Source: CAZYJD01 sp964647785 (GTDB lineage Bacteria > Bacteroidota > Bacteroidia > NS11-12g > UBA9320). From it: a stretch of 50,906 nucleotides of DNA. Where the stretch lies: assembly GCA_964647785.1 (NCBI GenBank), contig CAZYJD010000005.1, positions 1-50,906 on the forward strand, given 5' to 3'. The notes below the pieces were generated by a model. The model was not told the origin of the DNA, did not search any database, and saw nothing but the letters and a program-made list of their open reading frames with translations. Position numbers and translations under genes: made by a program. Positions 45,495 to 50,906 of the stretch are shown here, piece by piece. Each line of letters opens with the position of its first letter. Within the stretch, counting starts at the first letter, position 1.

Positions 45495-45836
45495 TCAGAC
45501 AGCAAAACTCTCTCCACAGCCGCATGTGCGCGTGGCGTTAGGATTGTTAAAGGCAAAGCCTTTTCCATTGAGGCCATCCGTGAAATCCAATTCTGTACCA
45601 CAGAGGTAAAGAAAGCTTTTCATATCGCAGACCACCTTGATATCACCATCAATAAACTCTTGGTCGCCTGGCTTCGTTTCATTGTCGAAGTCGAGGTTAT
45701 AGCTCAGACCAGAGCATCCACCTCCTACCACAGAAACCCGGATGAAATAATCATTTCCGAGCGACTCATCTTGCATGAGCTGGTGAATTTGTTTCGCCGC
45801 TCTTTCAGAAACAGTGATCATCGGAGCTTCAGTCAT
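45495..45836 (-). CDS. iscA: IscA/HesB-type iron-sulfur carrier
   Basis: This 113-residue A-type carrier passes Fe-S clusters to apoproteins. The three conserved cysteines are Cys41 (GGGCSGLSY), Cys105 and Cys107 (RTCGCGESF). The spacing and the C-terminal CGCGESF are typical of the IscA/SufA/ErpA group, and distinction within the group relies on context. Its ATG overlaps the iscU stop by one base (TGATG), so the genes are coupled, and it is followed by a strong terminator. Confidence 0.93.
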   Translation of the reverse strand: MTEAPMITVSERAAKQIHQLMQDESLGNDYFIRVSVVGGGCSGLSYNLDFDNETKPGDQEFIDGDIKVVCDMKSFLYLCGTELDFTDGLNGKGFAFNNPNATRTCGCGESFAV

Positions 45837-46249
45837 CAGTGTCGTTTTTTCTCTTCTATGGGTTCCAATCCGTTTTTGATGCGGTAGTCATTGATTGCGG
45901 TGCGAATGGCATCCTCTGCCAAAACACTGCAATGAATTTTTACTGGAGGCAAGGATAATTCCTCAACAATATCCATGTTGTCAATTTCCAGGGCTTGATC
46001 AACAGTTTTACCTTTCAACCACTCGGTTGCAAGCGATGACGAAGCAATGGCTGATCCACATCCAAAGGTCTTGAATTTGGCGTCTTCGATCACCCCTGAT
46101 TGTTCGTTCACCTGAATCTGAAGACGCATTACATCGCCGCATTCCGGAGCACCAACCAAGCCTGTGCCAACGGTCTTACTTTCTTTGTTCAGCGTTCCGA
46201 TATTTCTCGGATTGCTGTAATGATCAATTACTTTTTCTGAATATGCCAT
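45836..46249 (-). CDS. iscU: Iron-sulfur cluster scaffold IscU
   Basis: IscU assembles the Fe-S cluster from sulfur delivered by IscS. The ligands are Cys37 (GAPECGD), Cys64 (FGCGSAI) and Cys107 (HCS), with the neighbouring Asp39 and His106 that help cluster release. The N-terminus MAYSEKVIDHYSNPRNIG is typical. The C-terminus ends in a lysine-rich EEKKRH tail. LPPVKIHC carries the motif that HscA recognises in other bacteria, but hscA and hscB are not encoded nearby. It starts 22 bp after the iscS stop. Confidence 0.96.
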   Translation of the reverse strand: MAYSEKVIDHYSNPRNIGTLNKESKTVGTGLVGAPECGDVMRLQIQVNEQSGVIEDAKFKTFGCGSAIASSSLATEWLKGKTVDQALEIDNMDIVEELSLPPVKIHCSVLAEDAIRTAINDYRIKNGLEPIEEKKRH

Positions 46250-46271
46250 AATTGTTTTTTTATCTTTTATT

Positions 46272-47483
46272 CTAATGTTCTTGCCATTCTACTTTGCTGA
46301 GGTCGATTCCATCCTTGAACATTTCCCAAAGAGGGCTCATTTCTCTGAGTTTGGTTACTGCCTCTTTTACGTGACCGATGGTGTAGTCTATTTCTTCATC
46401 GGTGCTAAACCTTCCGAGACCAAAGCGTATGGAACTGTGCGCCAGTTCATCATCAAGACCAAGACTTTTCAGCACATAACTGGGTTCAAGTGAAGCAGAA
46501 GTACAAGCCGAACCGCTTGAAACCGCAACATCTTTAATCCCCATCATTAAGCCTTCCCCTTCTACGTATTTGAAAGAGATATTGGTTACATGCGGCAAAC
46601 GATGCTCGATATTTCCATTGACATACGACTCTTCCAACTCAAGCAATGCATTTTCCAAACGGTCGCGCATGGCACTCAGTCTGGCGGCCTCATCCTTCAT
46701 TTCCAAACGACAAATCTCACAGGCCTTTCCGAAACCAACGATGCCGGGCACATTTAGCGTACCACTGCGCATGCCGCGTTCATGCCCGCCTCCATCAAGC
46801 TGAGCTGTTACCTTTACCCTTGGATTTCTGCGGCGCACATAAAGTGCACCCACCCCTTTAGGACCGTACATTTTATGTCCGGTAAAACTCATCAAATCAA
46901 TGCCATCACCTTCAACATCAACGGGAATTTTACCCACTGCTTGGGTTGCATCGGTATGAAATAATATGCCGTGCTCTTTTGCAATGGCTGAGATCTCACG
47001 AATGGGTTGAATTACACCAATCTCATTGTTGCCGTACATCACTGAAATAAGAATGGTCTTATCTGTAATGGCATTATTCAGCTCATCCAGATCAATGATG
47101 CCATCGGTTTTCGGGCTAAGGTACGTAACATCGGCTCCTAGTTTCTCTAAATGTCGGCAGGCATCAATAACCGCTTTATGCTCGGTGGTGACGGTAATGA
47201 TATGGTTACCTTTTTGCGCATACATTTCAAATACTCCTTTGAGGGCAAGGTTGTTCGACTCCGTTGCACCAGAGGTGAATATTATTTCCTTGGCGCTTGC
47301 CCCTACAAGGGCGGCCACCTGCTCTCTTGCATAGTCTACTGCCTCTTCTGCCTGCCATCCAAAAGCGTGATTTCGGCTGGCTGCATTGCCAAATTGCTGT
47401 GTGAAATATGGCAACATTGCTTCCAACACCCTCGGATCCATTGGGGTGGTTGCGTTGTTATCGAGGTAAATCGGGAAATTCAT
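46272..47483 (-). CDS. iscS: Cysteine desulfurase IscS
   Basis: This PLP enzyme removes sulfur from cysteine for Fe-S clusters and other thio-cofactors. The N-terminus is IYLDNNATTPMDPRVLEAM. The PLP lysine is Lys204 in SFTGHKMYGPKG, and the sulfur-carrying cysteine is Cys327 in SSGSACTSASLEPSYVLKSLG, on the long loop of the IscS class (not the SufS class). At 403 residues it matches IscS. It is the first gene of a three-gene unit without iscR, and its promoter should lie in the 158 bp before the divergent epimerase gene. Confidence 0.97.
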   Translation of the reverse strand: MNFPIYLDNNATTPMDPRVLEAMLPYFTQQFGNAASRNHAFGWQAEEAVDYAREQVAALVGASAKEIIFTSGATESNNLALKGVFEMYAQKGNHIITVTTEHKAVIDACRHLEKLGADVTYLSPKTDGIIDLDELNNAITDKTILISVMYGNNEIGVIQPIREISAIAKEHGILFHTDATQAVGKIPVDVEGDGIDLMSFTGHKMYGPKGVGALYVRRRNPRVKVTAQLDGGGHERGMRSGTLNVPGIVGFGKACEICRLEMKDEAARLSAMRDRLENALLELEESYVNGNIEHRLPHVTNISFKYVEGEGLMMGIKDVAVSSGSACTSASLEPSYVLKSLGLDDELAHSSIRFGLGRFSTDEEIDYTIGHVKEAVTKLREMSPLWEMFKDGIDLSKVEWQEH

Positions 47484-47521
47484 GTTTTGCTGTACCTTTT
47501 ATTTAGATTAATTCCAGTTTG

Positions 47522-47529
47522 CAAATATA
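47522..47529 (-). promoter_or_regulatory. Candidate -7 box for the isc operon
   Basis: Read on the minus strand, TATATTTG matches TAnnTTTG exactly and lies about 40 bp before the iscS ATG, giving a leader of roughly 30 nt. A TTTG about 24 bp further upstream could be the -33 element, at slightly wide spacing. No IscR-like palindrome was noticed. Confidence 0.4.
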
Positions 47530-47641
47530 ACCATCCCACAAAGAAAATGTTTGCAAATCATCGCTTCAAAAAAGGCATTTTACTTACTTTGAAACTTTGC
47601 TTGATGAAAGAATAACGACATTTGTACAGATGGACGGAGGA

Positions 47642-48046
47642 ATGAAGAAAATAGAACACCTGGGCATTGCCGTAAAAGATCTGGATGCCGCTGAAGCCCT
47701 TTTCAGCACCCTCTTGGGTAAATCTCCCTACAAGAGAGAAACGGTAGAACGAGAACAGGTGAGCACTTCATTTTTTCAGACGGGCGAATCGAAAATAGAA
47801 TTGTTGCAGGCTTTATCAGCTGATAGTGCCATTGCTCGCTTCATCGAAAAAAAGGGAGAGGGCATTCACCATATCGCATTTGCTGTGAATGATATTCATG
47901 AAGAAATGAAGCGCTTGAAAGCTGAAGGGAAAAGATTGATTTATGATGAGCCCAAGCGAGGGGCAGACCAGAAATGGGTCAATTTTATTCACCCCGCTGA
48001 TGGCGGAGGCGTATTGATAGAAATTTGCCAGGATATTGATGGGTAA
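47642..48046 (+). CDS. mce: Methylmalonyl-CoA epimerase
   Basis: This 134-residue protein of the vicinal-oxygen-chelate superfamily interconverts (2R)- and (2S)-methylmalonyl-CoA, linking the mutase reaction to propionyl-CoA metabolism. The metal-binding HLGIAVKDL (His near residue 6), the second-half HHIAFAVNDI and the C-terminal glutamate in GVLIEICQ are present. The frame reaches a TTG at 47597, but MKKIEHLGIAV is the family start, at an ATG directly preceded by GGAGGA. The stop overlaps the next gene by 8 bp. Confidence 0.92.
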   Translation: MKKIEHLGIAVKDLDAAEALFSTLLGKSPYKRETVEREQVSTSFFQTGESKIELLQALSADSAIARFIEKKGEGIHHIAFAVNDIHEEMKRLKAEGKRLIYDEPKRGADQKWVNFIHPADGGGVLIEICQDIDG

Positions 48047-49124
48047 TTGGATACGAAACATACTGATTTTTCTTTCTGCACTGCTGCTTATTTGGGTGTT
48101 GTGGAACATCAGGATCATCGTGGTTTACTTTTTTGTAGCTGCGGTTTTGTCACTGATCGGGCGACCGTTGATGCAGGCGCTCAAACGTATCAATCTGTTC
48201 AAAAGACCTATTCCCGACTGGCTGGCCTCTCTACTGGTGGTTTTTGTTTTTGTTGCTGCGGTGGGAGGCTTTGTGAGCCTCATCATTCCAATCATTCTTC
48301 AAGAAGTACAAATCATCAGCAACCTTGATATCTCACAACTGATGCTCACGTTTGAGCAGCCCATCTCTCGTTTTGAGCAGGCCATGGAAAAGCTGAACAT
48401 TCCGGACATCAACAGGAAGGAATTGGAACAATACCTGCATTCGTATTTGAATCTCACTGATTTGAGCAAGGTGTTTGGTGACATACTCGATGTATTCACG
48501 GCTACCATTGCGGCCCTTTTCAGTATTTTTTTCATCACCTTTTTCCTACTGAAGGATGGCAAAATCCTCAACAATATCATTGAAACGGCTACACCCGATA
48601 ATTATGTCGATAAGATTAAACGAATCTTTCAGGAAACTTTTGACCTGCTGAGCAAATATTTTACCGGAGTTTTGATCCAGATATCCATCGTTGGTCTGAT
48701 TGTTTTTGTAGGATTGAGCATTGTTGGAATTGAAAATGCGCTGTTGATTGGATTTTTGGCAGGATTGTTCAATCTGATTCCCTATGTGGGGCCTATTTTA
48801 GGTGGATTAACCGGACTTGTACTCGGGTTAAGCACCAATATGGTGCCTGGCATGGAGGAGCTTCTTATGCCGCTCAGTCTAAAGATCATCGCTGTTTTTG
48901 GTGTTGCTCAGCTCAGCGATAACATCTTGCTCCAGCCATTGATCTTCTCCAAGAGCGTAAAAGCCCATCCTTTGGAAATTTTCATTGTGATATTGATAGG
49001 CGGTACACTTGCCGGAATTCCCGGTATGATGTTAGCTGTTCCTGTGTACAGCTTCCTGCGCATCATTGGCAAGGAGTTTTTTCAGGGGCTTAAGGTGGTG
49101 CGAGGTCTCACCAAAGACCTTTAG
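48039..49124 (+). CDS. AI-2E family transporter (PerM/YdiK-like)
   Basis: This 361-residue membrane protein has about seven to eight helices. The N-terminal ILIFLSALLLIWVLWNIR and two further hydrophobic segments by residue 85 precede a soluble helical loop (about 95-150). The late motifs GLFNLIPYVGPILGGLTGLVLGL and GNTLAGI-like IGGTLAGIPGMMLAVP are the family signatures. Members were linked to autoinducer-2 or proton/sodium antiport, and the substrate here is unknown. The ATG at 48039 overlaps the epimerase by 8 bp and is preferred to the TTG just before it. Its stop overlaps the convergent pth stop by 4 bp. Confidence 0.9.
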   Translation: MGNWIRNILIFLSALLLIWVLWNIRIIVVYFFVAAVLSLIGRPLMQALKRINLFKRPIPDWLASLLVVFVFVAAVGGFVSLIIPIILQEVQIISNLDISQLMLTFEQPISRFEQAMEKLNIPDINRKELEQYLHSYLNLTDLSKVFGDILDVFTATIAALFSIFFITFFLLKDGKILNNIIETATPDNYVDKIKRIFQETFDLLSKYFTGVLIQISIVGLIVFVGLSIVGIENALLIGFLAGLFNLIPYVGPILGGLTGLVLGLSTNMVPGMEELLMPLSLKIIAVFGVAQLSDNILLQPLIFSKSVKAHPLEIFIVILIGGTLAGIPGMMLAVPVYSFLRIIGKEFFQGLKVVRGLTKDL

Positions 49125-49684
49125 CAATTGAATTCATTCATCACAGCCTGAACTCCACGAAGAACAAAACAAGTAGCCGCATCAGCTGCCTTGTCAATGG
49201 CGGCTTCTACATCGGGCACCTCAGCATCTTTCCATTTACCAAGAACAAACTCTACCTGCCTGCCTCTGTTAAAATCCCTTCCAATTCCAAAACGCATGCG
49301 CGGGTATAACTGGTTTCCCAACGATTCCTGAATGCTTTTCAATCCGTTGTGGCCACCATCGCTTCCTTTCAGGCGTGTTCTTAGGCGACCTAAATCAAGA
49401 CTTATGTCATCTGTAATGACCAGCAGATTCTCTTGTGGCACCCCTGTTTGTTTCAGCCAGTATTGTATGGCCTTGCCACTCAAATTCATGTAAGTGGTGG
49501 GCTTAATCAACCATACTTTCTTCCCTCTCAGGCTGCCCGTTGCAACATAGGCAAGTCGATCAGTGCTCCATGATAACTCCATCCGTCTGGCCAATTCATC
49601 CACCACATCAAATCCAATGTTATGCCTTGTTCCGGCATACTCTGCTCCTATATTTCCCAAACCGGCTATCAGAAACTTGTTCAT
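49121..49684 (-). CDS. pth: Peptidyl-tRNA hydrolase
   Basis: Pth recycles tRNA from prematurely released peptidyl-tRNA. The 187-residue protein starts MNKFLIAGLGNIGAEYAGTR, followed by the catalytic histidine in HNIGFD (about His21), KPTTYMNLSGKA, and VITDDISLDLG with the catalytic Asp. RLKGSDGGHNGLKSI and FVLGKW complete the family pattern. The open frame extends 41 codons upstream within the permease gene. The ATG at 49684 gives a 4-bp ATGA overlap with that gene and a family-like N-terminus. Confidence 0.96.
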   Translation of the reverse strand: MNKFLIAGLGNIGAEYAGTRHNIGFDVVDELARRMELSWSTDRLAYVATGSLRGKKVWLIKPTTYMNLSGKAIQYWLKQTGVPQENLLVITDDISLDLGRLRTRLKGSDGGHNGLKSIQESLGNQLYPRMRFGIGRDFNRGRQVEFVLGKWKDAEVPDVEAAIDKAADAATCFVLRGVQAVMNEFNC

Positions 49685-50906
49685 TTCAATCTTCTTAATT
49701 GATTCATTCTCACAGGACCATTTTGTACGGATCGCCATGCCGGAATACCTGCGGTAAAAAATCCTAGCACGCAAACGGTGATCAACACCAGCAGCACATC
49801 GGTCCATATGACCTGCACGGGATAAGCCTCTACCACGCTATTTTCAATTTTCAACCACCCCCAGCGTTGTTGACTCCAGGCGAGCAATAGACCGGCCAGA
49901 ATCCCTATCATTCCACCAATCCAACTAATGATCATGCCAAGCGTGAAGAACACCCTTCTAATCATGCCATTATCCGCACCCATGCTCCTCAACACTTCGG
50001 TATCTGCTTGCTTTTCCAAAACAATCATACTCACTGAACCCGTAGTGTTAAAAGCCGACAATAACAATACGAACGCAAGTATGATATAGGTGGCCAGCTT
50101 CTCGCTTTTGAAAATGCGGTAAATGCTTTCATTTTGTTCATATCGGTCAAGAACCTTAAAGTTCGACCCTAGATGACGCTGTATTCTGGTCTTCAGTGCA
50201 AGTTTATCGGCATCTATTTCAGGTATAATTTCCAAGTAGGAATACCTGTTTTGATAGTCAAGCATTCGTTCCAATGAAGACCTCGGAACAAATACATATT
50301 TGTTATCGATCTCCTCCTGCAATAGAAATATGCCCGCAACAGCCAATTTTTCCTGTTGAAGTGATGCCGCGGGATTCAATGCAGATAGATCACCATTTCT
50401 AGACGGCAGAAATACATTACAAAATTGAATTGCAGAAGGATGCAGCCCCAATTTCATGGCAATGCCCGCGCCAAAAACTCCGGCTGGCATTCCCTGCAAT
50501 TGTAAATCAAAGGTGCCAGCAGCCATCATGCCCTCTGTATTGCGGTATTTGGCAAATTCCGGAGGTACTCCTTTAAGGGTCACAACACCGTACTGGTTAT
50601 TGTGTTCAATGACTGCATGTTCTTCAATGATGCCGACTGAATTTTCAACTCCCTCGAGCTCATTCAAAGACAATAGGTTATCATTATTGGCTGAAAATGA
50701 TTTTCCATTCACAGACACCACTTTGAGTTCGGGATCAAACTCCTGCAGCATATTGCCCACCAGCGATTCAAAACCATTGAGGGCGGATAAGATGGTTATC
50801 AATGCAAAAGACCCCACCAAAAATCCCAGCACGGAAATGCCGGAAATGATATTGATGGCATTGGTGCTCTTTTTAGAAAATAAGTAGCGCCACGCTATGA
50901 AGAAGG
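49681..50906 (-). CDS. LolC/LolE-like ABC transporter permease (5' end outside the window)
   Basis: This FtsX/MacB-fold permease probably belongs to a lipoprotein-releasing or related ABC exporter. The frame runs off the right edge: the DNA at 50833-50906 translates in phase to IAWRYLFSKKSTNAINIISG, the hallmark N-terminus of this permease class. Only a few residues are probably missing. A large periplasmic domain (FtsX N-terminal type) lies between the first helix and the C-terminal triple-helix FtsX core (KLATYIILAFVLLLSAFN, LGMIISWIGGMIGILAGLLL, VLLVLITVCVLGFF). The ATPase partner is not in the window. It overlaps pth by 4 bp. Confidence 0.9.
   Translation of the reverse strand, partial: FFIAWRYLFSKKSTNAINIISGISVLGFLVGSFALITILSALNGFESLVGNMLQEFDPELKVVSVNGKSFSANNDNLLSLNELEGVENSVGIIEEHAVIEHNNQYGVVTLKGVPPEFAKYRNTEGMMAAGTFDLQLQGMPAGVFGAGIAMKLGLHPSAIQFCNVFLPSRNGDLSALNPAASLQQEKLAVAGIFLLQEEIDNKYVFVPRSSLERMLDYQNRYSYLEIIPEIDADKLALKTRIQRHLGSNFKVLDRYEQNESIYRIFKSEKLATYIILAFVLLLSAFNTTGSVSMIVLEKQADTEVLRSMGADNGMIRRVFFTLGMIISWIGGMIGILAGLLLAWSQQRWGWLKIENSVVEAYPVQVIWTDVLLVLITVCVLGFFTAGIPAWRSVQNGPVRMNQLRRLK

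Noticed and set aside
47597..47641. Longer N-terminus for methylmalonyl-CoA epimerase from TTG 47597
   Set aside because: The conserved domain begins at MKKIEHLGIAV, so the upstream 15 codons add nothing recognisable.
49685..49807. Longer N-terminus for pth inside the permease gene
   Set aside because: The extra 41 residues are out-of-frame permease coding sequence, and MNKFLIAGLGN is the normal start.
1..50906. tRNA, rRNA, CRISPR array, insertion sequence or prophage
   Set aside because: Gaps were read for cloverleaf-like stems, spaced direct repeats and transposase or integrase frames. None was seen.

Overview
The window looks like chromosomal core DNA of a Gram-negative Bacteroidota, most likely of the Flavobacteriales or a nearby order. 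The evidence is the Bacteroidota order of division and cell-wall genes (mraZ-rsmH-ftsL-ftsI-murE-mraY-murD-ftsW-murG-murC-ftsQ-ftsA-ftsZ, with no murF or ddl), a UpxY-type NusG paralogue, an enlarged MraY, an FtsI with a PASTA domain, a TamB/TsaD divergent pair, a methylmalonyl-CoA epimerase and TAnnTTTG-like -7 boxes. Shine-Dalgarno sequences are mostly absent. The MurE DNPR motif predicts meso-diaminopimelate peptidoglycan. I saw no tRNA, rRNA, CRISPR array, transposase or phage gene.

Layout. 1-136: end of an intergenic region with a hairpin between direct repeats. 137-5157 (minus): tamB then a fumarylacetoacetase-family gene. 5168-8656 (plus): tsaD, a secreted YD-like protein, crcB and a secreted protein usually (and doubtfully) named asparagine synthetase B, each joined to the next by an ATGA overlap. 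8657-16702 (plus): an accessory stretch of looser spacing with a membrane protein of unknown function, a TauE/SafE permease, a DHFR-like reductase, a DUF1801/YdeI protein, three consecutive secreted proteins of unknown function, an alpha/beta hydrolase and a flavin monooxygenase. 16752-24635 (minus): floA-nfeD, gcvP, rarA, a lipocalin and a LysM glucosaminidase. 24812-27523 (plus): a DsbD-like protein and gmhA. 27703-29713 (minus): a small membrane protein and an ALDH7-type dehydrogenase. 29890-44675 (minus): the division/cell-wall cluster. 44854-45363 (plus): the UpxY-like gene. 45495-47483 (minus): iscS-iscU-iscA. 47642-49124 (plus): methylmalonyl-CoA epimerase and an AI-2E family protein. 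49121-50906 (minus): a LolC/E-like permease, cut by the window end, and pth.

How the genes work together. The division cluster is one tightly packed transcription unit with overlapping or abutting genes, several of them starting with TTG or GTG. It is headed by mraZ and by three TGGGN units spaced exactly 10 bp apart, the arrangement expected of an MraZ operator. It carries the lipid II steps (MurC, D, E, MraY, MurG), the SEDS/PBP pair FtsW/FtsI and the FtsQ/L/A/Z machinery. The isc genes form a compact cysteine desulfurase-scaffold-carrier set ending in a strong terminator.

I found no clear, wholly new multi-gene system. The best candidates for undescribed biology are the three-gene secreted cassette at 12275-14532, the secreted YD-like protein between tsaD and crcB, and the orphan UpxY gene with a possible leaderless promoter.
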